Shown: positions 12,014 to 22,432 of the stretch, one piece after another | Numbering within the stretch: the stretch's first letter is position 1 | Layout of the letters: each line of letters starts with the position of its first letter | Assembly (NCBI RefSeq): GCF_001039355.2 | Contig: NW_019775558.1 | Location: 965,646-1,004,312 of the forward strand | Length of the DNA stretch: 38,667 nucleotides | DNA from: Lingula anatina | Taxonomy: Eukaryota > Brachiopoda > Lingulata > Lingulida > Lingulidae | Reading direction: 5' to 3' | The notes under the pieces: generated by a model | The model's database searches: none | What the model was told of the DNA's origin: nothing | The model's input: the letters and a program-made list of their open reading frames with translations, nothing else | Translations under genes and position numbers: made by a program

Positions 12014-12446
12014 GTGGGAGGGGTATCGTGATAAACATGAGAAGAGGTGCTCTCTCTCGGTAACGTTAGACTCTACAGTGGGTAGGGATTGCCAATCAGA
12101 TCAATCGGCAATTTTAGTTTTCTCAAGTCAAGATGAGATTCAGAAGAAATCATGAACAAGACTCCAAAAAGGATGAATTATTCAATTTTAAGTAAAATAT
12201 ATATACATTAGTGATTCATAAATTGCTGTCCGCAAAAAAAAAAAAAAAAAAAAGAAATGCACGCCAAATGATAGAATATTCCTGAATGTTGAGGGGCAAA
12301 TCGTAATTAAAACTGTAACTAAATTAAATTGAATTTTCAAAAAACTAAAAGGCTGCTTACCTTAACACTGCACTCATTACGCTACCAACAAACAAACCAG
12401 GAACACCGGGATAGTACAAGATATCCATCAGGAAATACATGATCAA
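8442..12446 (-). CDS. SLC5-family sodium/solute symporter, C-terminal half (SLC5A8/SLC5A5-like)
   Basis: Eight phase-compatible minus-strand exons: 12361-12446, 11719-11831, 11516-11586, 10651-10737, 10093-10265, 9354-9454, 8997-9121 and 8442-8648. They encode 320 residues. Landmarks in order are DILYYPGVPGLFVGSVMSA, STISSIQSAAAAIFWEDWLK, a glycine-rich helix GGTVIQVGLAFIGASVGPLL, GAIVGGLTGLAFPLWISFGS, an extracellular loop with N-x-S/T sites (NCTNYLNIT), a membrane segment GMATVVVVGLIVSFLTG, and the juxtamembrane tail DPKLMMPIFDWLFCCLPRKC. These match the C-terminal half of the SLC5 monocarboxylate/iodide/multivitamin branch. Such proteins couple Na+ entry to uptake of small anions at the plasma membrane. 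Members have about 600 residues, so about 290 N-terminal residues are absent; they should lie right of 12446, where the Tc1 palindrome sits. The last exon ends in an unusual hydrophobic tail, HFVIFFAINVAIDV. Confidence 0.88.
9610..9907. mobile_element. Foldback/MITE-like hairpin of about 300 bp
   Basis: Left arm CTACCCAACCACCAGACTCG and right arm CGAGTCTGGTAGTTGAGTAG are inverted. The match continues inward through GATCGGACCACACT / AGTGTGGTCCGATC and GTTTTCAAGG / CCTTGAAAAC, giving stems of roughly 80 bp. A run of about 17 G lies just outside the left end. No clear target duplication was seen. It lies in an SLC5 intron; the 84-codon frame across it is not taken as a gene. Confidence 0.6.
10471..10628. 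mobile_element. MITE with TACCCTC termini and perfect 9-bp target duplication (copy 2)
   Basis: This 158-bp element starts TACCCTCTACCAGGG and ends CCCTGGTACAGGGTA, with long inverted arms (GAGTGATAGATTTTTTACAG / CTGTAAAAAAATCTATCACT). It is flanked by GCATGTAGT at 10462-10470 and 10629-10637. It is the same family as 2493-2627. It lies in an SLC5 intron, 22 bases downstream of the 5' splice site of exon 10651-10737. Confidence 0.75.
10943..11046. repeat. Perfect 52-bp tandem duplication
   Basis: Units 10943-10994 and 10995-11046 are identical, each beginning ATTAATGCTTATCAATGATC and ending AATGCACGT. Identity implies a recent event or an assembly artefact. It lies in an SLC5 intron. Confidence 0.95.
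11965..12011. repeat. (AAT)n microsatellite
   Basis: About 15 consecutive AAT units within an SLC5 intron. A poly-A tract follows at about 12234-12253. Confidence 0.9.
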
Positions 12447-12954
12447 CTGTAAACAAATTTAAACCCACGATTAGGCGGTAAAAAAATGCAATATTTAAAA
12501 CCTGCACACCCTTCCAGGGTTAACTCTTCATATGAGATCCATATGCCACAATAAATGCATTGTAAATATAATAAATTCTATTTTACCACCAAAACGGCCA
12601 AAACAAAGATTTTATGGTTTGGTTGGCAAATACACTCTTGCCCAAAATGGTTGGTACACGGAAAGTTGGGGATACATATCGCCCTGTTTCTTTCATTATT
12701 ATTGATATTATCAAATTAATACTGTTTATATTGTTAAATGTGTGAAGCTGGAGGATTGGTGAAGTCAAGGAGAAACAAACAATGCAAATGTGAAAAAAGC
12801 ATTAATTTATTTAGTTTTTTTTCTCATGCCCCCCAAAAGAGTACTTTTTTTACATAACAGTACCAAGGGAAAAATTAAACATAAATTTACACTGTGATTG
12901 ACAATTAATATGAAATTAGGAAAAATTGTCAAGAAACATCTTCAGAGTTCATTT

Positions 12955-13437
12955 TTAATCTAAGTAGCGGGTATGCCCACCCCGAGCTTGGATAATGGCC
13001 TCCAAATGGCGTGGCATACAGTGAACTAGAGTTACAGCGCTTTGGAGAGGAATTCTGGTCCATTCATCTTGAAGGGCATCTCGCAGTTCATCTAGATTTG
13101 TAGGGGGAGGGTTTCTCCTTTGAATAGCACGACCAAGTTTGTCCCACATGTGCTCAATTGGGTTTGCATCTGGGCTTCTTGCTGGCTGTGGCATCAGCTG
13201 GATGTTGTTTTGTCGGATATAGACTGCAATTAAGCGGGCTGTGTGGAGAGTTGGGTTGTCATGTTGCAATCTAAAATTGTCTCTGTATATCCCTCTTGCA
13301 AACGGCTCCAGGTATTGCTGGAGAATGTCTCTGTATCTGGCAGCGTTAAGGTTTTCATCCAAAAGAGGCAATGGGCAAATACCGTTGCTGCAAATGGCAC
13401 CCCAAACATGTACAGAACCACCTCCTCCAGCTATTGT
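12955..13437 (-). pseudogene. Tc1-like transposase C-terminal half, left arm
   Basis: The frame reads SVHVWGAICSNGICPL, then RYRDILQQYLEPFARGIY, FRLQHDNPTLHTARLI, SPDANPIEHMWDKLGRA, and stops after GGHTRYLD. The second catalytic aspartate (QHDN) and the DANPIEHMWD block of the DDE/D Tc1 fold are present. The DNA-binding half and first catalytic aspartate are missing, so it cannot act alone. The frame stays open past the palindrome centre into plus-arm sequence, which is an effect of the inverted repeat. Confidence 0.8.
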
Positions 13438-13690
13438 TTCCTGAATATTTTCAGTTAATAGCCTCTCCCCAGGGAGCCTACGCACTCTCATAGCTGGAGG
13501 AGGTGGTTCTGTACATGTTTGGGGTGCCATTTGCAGCAACGGTATTTGCCCATTGCTTACTCTGGACGAAAACCTTAACGCTGCCAGATACAGAGACATT
13601 CTCCAGCAGAACCTGGAGCCGTTCGGAAGAGGGATATACAGAGACAATTTTAGATTGCAACATGACAACCCAACTCTCCACACAGCCCGN

Positions 13691-14129
13691 TGCCATTTGC
13701 AGCAACGGCATTTGCCCATTGCTTCCTCTGGGTGAAAACCTTAACGCTGCCAGATACAGAGACATTCTCCAGCAGAACCTGGAGCCGTTCGCAAGAGGGA
13801 TATACAGAGACAATTTTAGATTGCAACATAACAGTGCAACTCAACACACAGCCCGCTTAATTGCAGACTTTATCCGACAAAACAACATTCAGCTGATGCC
13901 ACAGCCAGCAAGAAGCCCAGATGCAAACCCAATTGAGCACATGTGGGACAAACTTGGTCGTGCTATTCAGAGGAGAAACTCTCCCCCTGCAAATCTAGAT
14001 GAACTGCGAGATGCCCTTCAATATGAATGGACCAGAATTCCTCTCCAAAGAGCTGTAACTCTAGTTCACAGTATGCCACGCCGTTTGGCGGCCATTATCC
14101 AAGCTCGGGGTGGGCATACCCGCTATTGA
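13691..14129 (+). pseudogene. Tc1-like transposase C-terminal half, right arm
   Basis: This is the inverted partner of the left-arm fragment. It reads AICSNGICPLLPLGENLNAA through SPDANPIEHMWDKLGRA to GGHTRY and TGA (14127-14129). The catalytic stretch is altered: QHNSATQHT replaces QHDNPTLHT, losing the second aspartate. A partial extra copy (13529-13689) precedes it, abutting the n at 13690; that extra copy keeps QHDNPTLHT. The arms differ at scattered positions, so they are not simple mirror copies of one read. Confidence 0.8.
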
Positions 14130-14459
14130 GATTAATAATGAACTCTGAAGATGTTTCTTGACAATTTCCCCTAATTTCATATTAATTGTCCATCACAGTA
14201 TAAATTTATGTTTAATTTTTCACTTGGTAGTGTTATGTAAAAAAAGTACTCTTTATGGGGGCTTGAGAAAAAAACTAAATAAATTAACGTTTTTTTCACA
14301 TTTGCATTGGTTGTTTCTCTTTGACTTAACCAACCCTCCAGCTTCACCTATTTAACAATATAAACGGTATTAATTTGGTAATATCAATAATAATGAAAGA
14401 AACAGGGCGATATGCATCCCAAAATTTCCGTGTACCAACCATTTTGGGCAAGAGTGTAG

Positions 14460-14844
14460 TATTTGTGTTCAGCCTCAAACCAAAGTCGACAATAGAAAGG
14501 CATGTATTTTTCTACGGGTTCGCATGCCGCTGATATTACTTTAACTTCTCTGCCTCTTACTGAATCTGACAAAAATTTTCCTGTCTCTGTCAACTGAATT
14601 GCCCTCAGATTTGAACGTTCATCTTTCCCGAGAGAAGCGTTCTTGGAACCGAACACGCCGTGTCCAACAGCTTCGTTATATCTTGTTAGTTTTTTCTACC
14701 TGTTTGCTGTGCTTGAGAAGTATTTAATAAAAGAAGTTCTAAGCCATAGGTTCTTTAAAGTACATGTAAATGGCTATATTTGGGATGTGATTTATGTAGC
14801 TGTGACCTGGATTTGAATCTCGCCTGGATTTCAATCTTGCCTGT

Positions 14845-14926
<82 letters not shown>

Positions 14927-15275
14927 ACATTGTACGTTCGCTCCTACCATTATAATGTTACTGTATTCTAACATTGTATACATTAATTGTGTTGACTTTG
15001 AATCCGTAATAGGAAATTTTAAAAAAAAATTTCCATTAATATGTTCTATATGGGTCTTGTATCGAAAAATAGGAAGACTTTCTGTAGCGAGATCTTTATC
15101 TGATTATACACTTATAAAAGCATGTTTATGTCAGCCAAAGTCGTGTTCCAAACTTGTCCCTGTCGTGCACATGCAGGAAGTGCGCATGCGTAGAAATTAT
15201 TTGTCCTTTATTTTGTTTGAGGCTGAAAAGTGATTGAATGTATGTTTCATTTATCAGTGTTCTCACTCCTTCCAG
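14460..15275. other. Interval expected to hold missing 5' exons; none seen
   Basis: DEG/ENaC A should have its first exon (TM1) here, and SLC5 its N-terminal exons, but neither is visible. A minus-strand open frame (14384-14690, with GKDERSNLRAIQLTETGKFL) has no recognised similarity. An (AT)n(GT)n microsatellite spans about 14848-14924. Confidence 0.5.
14848..14924. repeat. (AT)n(GT)n microsatellite
   Basis: About 20 AT units run directly into about 17 TG units. The (V/C)-rich frames through it are artefacts. Confidence 0.95.
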
Positions 15276-15728
15276 TGTACTTGGAAGAAAACTATTTGTA
15301 CGAAGCATGATTTCACACCGATCATTACAGAAACTGGATTGTGCTATCAGTTTAATGCAGGTAATTAAGAATACTAAAGCTGCAGTTTATCACTTCATTG
15401 TTTTCCCCTGTATCGCATTTTTCTACAATATCTAGTATTACATTTGTGTTCCGCTTCCGAGGGTGTCCCCTTGTGCAATCAAAATGTCATCGTTTTACAA
15501 TGCTCTTGACGTCAGATTGTTTGAGCATATTCTGCAGGCTTGCACAGCTAAAACAAGAACTTACTCATCACAACCATCACATTTACTTGTACTTAATGTA
15601 ATGTGGTTTATTTGTCGTCCATGAAACATATGCACACACACACACATGCGTATAGAGTTGTACTGAGAGCCAGAAAAATTTACCTACATTTTAGTGTTCA
15701 CAAAACTGTTATGATTATTATTATTATT

Positions 15729-15760
<32 letters not shown>

Positions 15761-18427
15761 CGTCGTTATGGCTGTTGCTGCTGCTGTTATTATTTTTAAT
15801 AATTAAAGAAACTAAAAAAACTATTTGAATGTACAGTTTGTGGATAACTGTATTCCAGGAGGAGAGGAACATCTTCACCTTGAAACCCAAGGTTCAGGAT
15901 ACGGATTTGGCATGACCCTCTTGGCCAAACAACGAGATTATGTGTCCTATGCGTACCCAGCCGGCTTTTTGGTAAGGGTAAGCTGTAGTGTGGATGAGTT
16001 AGAAGTCTCAAGAGCATCAAGTAATGCTTTAGAAAGAAAATGCGGTCATGTGCATTATTGCACCACATAAAATCAAATTTATGCGATAAATATAAGACAG
16101 TTAGTTAAAATAACAACTGTGCATTATTATTCCCCATGCCCGTAGTCAGGGGGGATCGGGGGTTGAAAGATCCGCCCCTTTTGCTGGGAAAAGGTTCACT
16201 CTGGGGAAAATTTGATCTAGGTACATTAAGTTTTTATGGGAAAAGGTCCACTTTTTCAAAAAAAGACCCCCCCCCCCCCTTATGAAATTTGAAATTTAAG
16301 ACGATGCCCTTTGGTATTTCTTTAAGTTACGCTATCTGAAACTTGTGATGACGTTTCATAAACTATTATGCAATCATGATAATGATCTGCCTAATAATGA
16401 TAAGCCATTATCTGTTGTTATCTGAATTGACGATTTTCTTCGCGTGGTAGGGCTACATGTATAAATTTGCTTGATGTTTTTGATGTGTTTTCGGGAGAGA
16501 ACTAGCAGCTAAAACTCTCGATAACTGAAACATACTCCTTAAATGTTTATTTACATTGTAATGATTTTTTTCAGATTATCATTCATAGTCCTGGTGACCA
16601 TCCCGACATTAATCTTGGCACTCTGATTCCATCCGGGGGATTTACCGGTGTTTCCCTCAAACTAAAGCGCGTACGTTTCTTTCTTTAGTTTTTCTTATTT
16701 ATATTATTAGTTCGTTTATTAATTCATTGCCAATTAAATCTTCGGCGAATTTTACTACTGTAATGCACCTCAGTCTTGTCTGTAACCTACAAATATGAAG
16801 TGAGTAGTTGTCGTTGCACACTGTCACTCAATCAGCCATGCAGTCAGCCTGAAGTCCTTCGACAAAGTTGGATGTAGGCTAACAGTTAGAAAGAATCGTT
16901 CAGCTTGTGTTAAATAATCATCATCTAGGGTGTAATTTACAAGCTTATGTACAACTTTGCGCAACTGTAAATCAATTTGAAACCAAAAAGGCATGAAGAG
17001 AGCGCAGACATGTTCCGAGGTAAAATGTAATAGTTGAGAGCACACCTCTTGCACAGCGGGTCGGGGTCATTAACCTTATCTCGTGATAGTGTAGAATCCT
17101 ATCTAGAGATAGAAATTGGGTGAAGGATAACCCAGATCACCACCAAAATTTGATCACCTTCGAAGTAGCCCATTTCAGACCTATGCTGAAAATGTCATCC
17201 AAGTCCATCCATAATTTTGAGTTATGCTGGTGACGAACAGAAAGATAGAGTGACACACGGAGGAAAAAACATTGTCTCCTTGGCGTCAGTAATTATTCCT
17301 TTCAGTAACTTATATAGTTCATGGAATCTATACTGCTGCCAAATTGCTGTATATGAACGAACTACTTTATGATAATCATACATCTTACACATTATTTTCC
17401 AGTTGATAAACCTTCCTCCGCCACACGGGAAGTGTGGTGAGAAACCCCTGGTTTACTACAACAAGTACAGCAAAGCCAATTGTCATGCAGAGTGCTTGTA
17501 TGTATGGTTCTTATCCCCACTTTATTTCAAACAAACTTTAAAGATTAAAGACATACCGGCAGGCCCGTAGCCAGAAATTTCAAAATGGGGGAGGGAGGGT
17601 GTGTCTGAAGAAGTGAACCCCTTACCATAAAATCTTTGTGTACCTATAGATAACATTTTACACAGATGGGACCTTTTTCCGTCAAAAAAGAGGGTCTTTG
17701 GAACCCCACGAACCCCCATTGGCTACAGGTGTGTACTGAAGAATTCCATAAATTAAAATTCAGGCTAAAAACGTGTTCACGTCATATAATACTGGTTGTT
17801 TCAATATAACCATATAAAGTTCATGGACTTTGTTTGTCTTCAGATAAAATGCGGTCATTTCACTGACGTTGACAAGACAATGGTTCTCGGGGTGAAAATG
17901 TATATTGTACATGTGTGAACTTCGATTTAATGCTAAATGTACGGTATTTCAGTCACAATTTCACACTGAAAAAATGCGGTTGCCGCCTGACCCATTTTCC
18001 CAGAGTTCCCGGATACAGGGAGTGTTCACCGGAAGACAGCAGAGTCTGCGTCGATAATCTGAAGCTGAATATAACTGAAACCGTCTACCTGCGAGAATGT
18101 GGCTGTAAAACGCCATGTGACTCCTTCAAATACGACGTCAGTCTATCTTCAGCAAGGCTATCGGAGACAGCAATGAGGACAACCGCAGCTATTTTGCGGA
18201 CGACACAGGAAGCAGTATCACAGAATTTTCTCTCCGTGTTTATCTACTATTCCGAAATGTCCTACGAGGAGGTTGTACAACAAAAAGCCTACAGCGCGTT
18301 GGCGTTATTGGCGGACATTGGCGGAGCACTTGGCCTCGTTTTGGGTAGCACTTTGATGACCTTGGCTGAAGTTGTGGATTTCTTCTTCGGTTTATTTGTT
18401 TGGAAACTATTTGGCGTCGAAATGTAA
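15276..18427 (+). CDS. DEG/ENaC-family sodium channel A, lacking first exon
   Basis: Five phase-compatible exons: 15276-15360, 15859-15971, 16575-16670, 17403-17497 and 17953-18427 (TAA). They give 287 residues. The extracellular region shows the family cysteine pattern: CTWKKTICTKHDFTP, then TETGLCYQFNAGG; LPPPHGKCGEK; YSKANCHAECF; KKCGCRLTHFPRVPGY; ECGCKTPCDSFKY. The end is TM2 with its re-entrant pore part, YEEVVQQKAYSALALLADIG followed by GALGLVLGSTLMTLAEVVDF. GST occupies the G/S-x-S selectivity position. These are trimeric amiloride-type Na+ channels with two membrane spans; peptide-gated FaNaC or acid-sensing types are possible, and the ligand cannot be inferred. The N-terminus and TM1 are missing because the upstream exon is not in the window. 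Exon structure is identical to copy B at 34443-37477, so the two are tandem paralogues. Confidence 0.92.
15713..15792. repeat. (ATT)n / (GTT)n trinucleotide tract
   Basis: Consecutive ATT, TTG and TGC-like triplets lie in an intron of DEG/ENaC A. The Asn-rich and Val-rich frames are artefacts. Confidence 0.85.
16138..16290. repeat. CCCGTAGYCAG-type interspersed repeat, copy 1
   Basis: It begins GCCCGTAGTCAGGGGGGATC and ends near a run of C followed by TTATGAAATTTG. It resembles the start of the repeat at 17566, where GCCCGTAGCCAG occurs. Such GCCCGTAGCCAGG-headed repeats are widespread in marine invertebrate genomes, by general recollection. It lies in a DEG/ENaC A intron. Confidence 0.4.
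17100..17295 (+). repeat. Degenerate retrotransposon 3'-tail-like repeat
   Basis: The string ATAATTTTGAGTTATGCTGG, then GACGAACAGAAAGATAGAG and CATTGTCTCCTTGGCGTCAG, resembles a 3' tail common in invertebrate SINE/RTE-type repeats (a FKxxxFELCW..QTDR..TxTxSPWR-like remnant with an ending related to CTTGGCGGAGGTAAT). It is old and diverged, and sits in a DEG/ENaC A intron. Confidence 0.4.
17566..17733. repeat. CCCGTAGYCAG-type repeat, copy 2, with inverted ends
   Basis: The left end GGCCCGTAGCCAG and the right end TTGGCTACAGGTGTG are imperfect inverted repeats, with G-rich and C-rich inner parts that also pair. This suggests a short non-autonomous element. It lies in the intron before the last DEG/ENaC A exon. 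Confidence 0.4.
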
Positions 18428-18668
18428 CAACATTAGGCGTGAAAGTTGATATGGACATGGTCATTCGTTAATTTCATCTTTACGAACAAATTAAGCGATT
18501 TGCGCCAAAACAAATACATAAATGGAATATAAAGACAAAACTTTTTTCACCAAAATTAACGGTGAATGCATTGGCGATCTTGTTTATCTTCTCAATCTAA
18601 AACCACAAGTGCAATTAGGCAGACCAATGACTTAATGAAGCTGTATCAGTTAAAAGTTGCTGTGTGTG

Positions 18669-18699
<31 letters not shown>

Positions 18700-20253
18700 T
18701 GTTATTGGTGGTATTGATGTTGTTGTGTTTGTATGCGTGTTACTGTTGTTGTTGTTGATGGTGTTGCTGTATGTATGCCTACCAATCGATGCGATGCGAT
18801 CAGATGCGAACCTCGAGAAACAACTACTTCACCGTAATGTGACTTTTTTAAAGGCATGTGGCTTTGCATATTTATGAACGCATACTTCACCTCAAAATAA
18901 TTCAAAACTTTTTGAGCTATTCGATATTTAATTCACCTTGGAATAATGTGACTGTTATTCATCCATGTGTTATCGTACATATATTATAATCTAGGAACGG
19001 TTTGTTTGTCTTAAGGAAATAAAGACTGTAAAATTGTTTTACAGCTACGTGATAGCGTTTTTTGATAAATGCAAACTCACTCTTAGGATTACATATGTCA
19101 GTTTGATAGTCATTTTATAAAGATAATCTTAAAATCAACACATACTATTATTTTACTTCGGAGTGACATAATTTAAGATAAGTCGGCTCAACCGACGTGG
19201 CCAGGCTGCCAGAGTTTTTAATTCATGCTTGGACAAACCCAATTTGCACTTCATTTATCACAACCCACTAGATAAAATGACTGACGGAAATGAGCGCCAT
19301 TTTGAAATCGTATTCAATCATTCGTTAATAGATTTCATTTTACAACTTAATGACTGCCTAAGTGGTTTGATCACCGGCGATAAAGCAAAAACTGCCTCTC
19401 ACCACGATATTTTTGGGTTTCATATACATTTAAGATACCCCCGTTTGTTAAAGTTTCTATAACTGCCATAATGTTAATAGACTGCAAGGGTAAGCAGGGC
19501 CATGGGATGAGGAATTGTTCCAAGAGAAGACACAGGTATACGTGAAAGGCCCTTGACACATGCAAGCAGACCATTTAGTATTTTAAACCTAGGCACACAC
19601 TGCGCTACATGTTGTGTGAAGGTGAAATAAGGGACTCCTGATGGACTGGGAGATATAATAAGAGAACAATTATGAAAATATCAAAATATCTTTTTCAAAG
19701 CTTTTTCAGCCACCTGTCCAGTTCTAACATATGGGTATATGCGGGGAACAAAGTGGGCAGATTTTTTAAAACAAGAATTATCTTACTTGCTGGCTGAGAC
19801 AGGAGAAGACGGTAAAACCTATGGCTCGGCTTTCACGATTTTCAACTGAGTCTGAAATAGTTTAATATCTTTATTTCATTTTCGATTCCAAATTGGCTAT
19901 CACTCTGGAAACAGACGGATATTAATTATAAGACTGAAAAAAATTAAATTAACTGCTAAGCCATATTAACGGTGTACAATTGGGGTAATAATCCAATAGG
20001 GGGGAATGATAAAATGTTACTTCTTTATACAAAACCGTAAACACTTTAATGTCTTAAGCTCCATTCTAACATTTATTGGTTGAAAGTGGATTCTTAATAA
20101 ACACAAAAAGTAAAAGGGTTTTCTACTCCTATCCCTATAACATACATTACCAATATGTCGATAAGTACAGTCGTTTTTAGGGAATAACTTCTCACGTATA
20201 GTACATGTATGGCGTGCATTTAGCGAAATTTACAGTACATAGAATCCACTCGC
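18428..20253. other. Intergenic interval, no gene recognised
   Basis: It holds the 3' flank of DEG/ENaC A (AATAAA near 19018 is a candidate polyadenylation signal), a (TG)n tract at 18660-18699 and a GTT-rich stretch after it. A short plus-strand frame starting after TTTTTCAG near 19709 (HLSSSNIWVYAGNKVG) ends quickly and has no recognised relative. Confidence 0.5.
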
Positions 20254-20262
20254 TATAAAAGG
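20254..20262 (+). promoter_or_regulatory. TATA box of the D8C/D10C gene
   Basis: TATAAAAGG in GC-rich surroundings (GCTATAAAAGGGCC). A transcript starting about 30 bp downstream would give a 5' untranslated exon ending at 20369, where ACACGA|GTAAGT is a strong donor. The next acceptor (TTTTTTAAG, ending 20713) leads to the ATG at 20733. Confidence 0.6.
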
Positions 20263-20732
20263 GCCTTCCCTGCGTTCCGATAGGACAACTGCTGGCATCA
20301 GGAAAAACAGAAAGTCATTTGCTCCCGTGGCCAAATACTCTTTACTGTACGGAAAGGGAATTTACACGAGTAAGTGAAATTCTATCTTTTCATCAATGGC
20401 TTTATCTGAAAATAGTATTCTATGCACGATCATTTGTTCATAGATCGACAGTGTACACATGTATATGAACATTTACTAGGCCATAAATATTAGGCCATAA
20501 ATTGGTGGAAAATTGCTCTTACTCTCTTTATATATACAGTATCAGACCACAGAGCATATAGGGCAGGTCAAGTCATCCATCTTTTGAATACCGAGGTGCG
20601 CTATTATGTTTGCTTCCTTTTAGGAATAAAAATCTTACAGCGTTTTAAAAGCGTTAATCAGATTTCTATGGTACGGCAGATGCCATTGACGCCAAATAAT
20701 GTTCTTTTTTAAGGTGTCAAAGGATATAGAGA

Positions 20733-20826
20733 ATGAGTTCCGCAGCTTCTCTGGTGTACCTTATATTTGGGGCTTGGTTGATAGTCGGGCTATACGCTGC
20801 ACCCGATGACGGTAGGAGACTGCGCC

Positions 20827-20903
<77 letters not shown>

Positions 20904-21781
20904 CGCTAACAATACTCACTAAAATTAGAATAGATTGCAAGCTTATATCTGTGAATTTGAAATCGTTCCAGTGTTCAGTATTTCGCAAAAAATTATGAAC
21001 ACAAAGATACGAGCAATTACTTGCAATAATGATAAACATTTCTTAAGCCCCCTTTACACCGGGCGGCGTCCTTTCGGCGTCTCGTAGTATTGTCCCATTT
21101 GATAGTAAAATAAATATTCACGCGTCGACAAATGGCCGATCATTGAGCATTCATTCTGCAACCAGAGGCATGCTTGTGTCTCCTTTCTATATGTACGATC
21201 GAAGTGATGTCAGTTTCATGGTCCACAATGAAGGCAAAAAAAAAGCCGTCCAGTGTAAAGGGTTTTTTAAAAACATGTCACACTTGCAACTCATTGCTGC
21301 GTACAAAATATGAAAAATAATTTAAGCACAACAACAATACTAATTGAGATGACAAAGTTAGTGACAAAAATCATAAGTAAAAAACTGACTGAAAAAATGT
21401 TTGTTTATCAGTTATCGAAATTCATATTTTCTTTATTGTAGTCGAGGACCCCTGTCGGCCAGACAGCCACGCTCTACTCAGCTCGGCCAGTAGAAACGTG
21501 GCCCGCGGGTCAAGGTATCGCTCTATGTCGAGTGCAAGATGCGACCAGCTCCTACACGGGTGGAAGGAGCAGTGGTATAGGTTCACCGGAGAGGCCGGGA
21601 GCAGAATGGCGACCGAGGTGAGCGAAGTGGCGTAACGCACTCTTAATGTAACAAGGCTTCTCAACGATATTGAAAAGAAAAGAAGATTTGTGAAAATATG
21701 CCAAGGTGAAAACACAATTGCAAAAGAGCGCACGTTGGCTTTACAAAACATGCTCTCTTTCTCTCTGTCTGCCTCTCTCTC

Positions 21782-21880
<99 letters not shown>

Positions 21881-22150
21881 GAGAGAGAGAGAGTTCGTAA
21901 ACCATTTTCCTTGTTTCCGTAGTGTCCCAAAGGATACTCCTGCGGCACCTGGGCCTCGCTGTGGATGAAGGGAACCTTGCCAACCGTGGAAGAAGGCGTG
22001 GTGGAACGCAACATATGCAGCTCATACAGGGGCAACTGCTGCATGCAGAAAGACCCTATCATCAGCGTCAAGAACTGCGGGGACTTCTACGTGTATTACC
22101 TTCGCTCCACCTACTTTTGCTCCGCCTACTGCGGGACTGATGACGTGTAA
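20733..22150 (+). CDS. Small secreted D8C/D10C-domain protein (uromodulin/GP2/OIT3-like module)
   Basis: Three exons join in phase: 20733-20811, 21442-21617 and 21923-22150 (TAA). They give 160 residues. Residues 1-22 are a signal peptide (MSSAASLVYLIFGAWLIVGL). The rest is a single module: VEDPC, ARCDQLLHGWKEQWYRFTGE, AGSRM, ECPKGYSCGTWASLWMKGTL, a VERNIC segment, a GNCCM pair, VKNCGDFYVYYL and FCSAYCG. The ten cysteines, W-Y-R-F-x-G, C-G-T, CC and VYxL order match the D8C/D10C module of uromodulin, GP2 and oncoprotein-induced transcript 3. No zona pellucida domain or GPI signal follows, so this is a stand-alone module. Those proteins bind microbial or other glycans outside the cell; here the role is inferred only. 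A broken copy of the last exon lies at 31300-31445. Confidence 0.85.
20824..20900. repeat. (CT)n(CA)n microsatellite
   Basis: About 17 CT units run into about 16 CA units, directly after the first coding exon of the D8C/D10C gene. Confidence 0.95.
21765..21893. repeat. (CT)n(CA)n(GA)n microsatellite
   Basis: CT, then CA, then GA runs just upstream of the last D8C/D10C exon. The CT and CA runs and the adjoining CTCTTT-rich text recur at 31120-31235, before the dead copy of this exon, so the tract was part of the duplicated block. Confidence 0.9.
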
Positions 22151-22432
22151 GCACCTGACTGGCTAGCGCGACGCCTCGTCCCTTATTTGACATAAACTTG
22201 ACGGCATCAATTAGGGAACCTGGCAATAATCAGTCAAATGCGCAGTGTAATACGAGTCCTTCAGTGATTGAAAAACTACTGTGTGATGTCAAATGAGGAC
22301 ACTACGTCAGTTTTGTTGTGGATAAAAATTCCACAACCTTCAGATTATTACGATTCAAAAAGTGTTCATTCAATATCAATAATTATTGAATACCACTTTC
22401 TTGTATGTTTGGCTATCGCCCCTAGCGCCTAA

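Larger units (their letters stand above)
12633..14456. mobile_element. Palindromic Tc1/mariner-like element flanked by TA
   Basis: The termini are perfect 32-bp inverted repeats beginning CACTCTTGCCCAAAATGG, flanked by TA at 12631-12632 and 14457-14458, the Tc1/mariner target. Inverted similarity continues inward for about 800 bp. Each arm holds the C-terminal half of a transposase: minus-strand 12955-13437 and plus-strand 13691-14129. The arms meet near 13437-13490 with AGCTGGAGGAGGTGG-type inverted sequence. The N-terminal helix-turn-helix half is absent. Base 13690 is n, and 13529-13689 is repeated by 13691-13855, so the right arm carries an extra 160-bp block. The element separates SLC5 from DEG/ENaC A. 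Confidence 0.85.

Noticed and set aside
13230-13847. Several overlapping frames on both strands
   Set aside because: They are mirror readings of the same transposase fragments created by the palindrome and the n junction.
14384-14690. Minus-strand frame of about 100 codons beside the Tc1 palindrome, considered as a missing SLC5 exon
   Set aside because: It has no hydrophobic helices or SLC5 motifs; its last part is TIR sequence. Left as unexplained.
19229-19462. 77-codon plus-strand frame
   Set aside because: No similarity, no splice context and ordinary AT-rich composition.
20717-22071. Long frames rich in Cys/Val or Arg/Glu
   Set aside because: They are translations of CT, CA and GA microsatellites and overlap the real D8C/D10C exons on the other strand.
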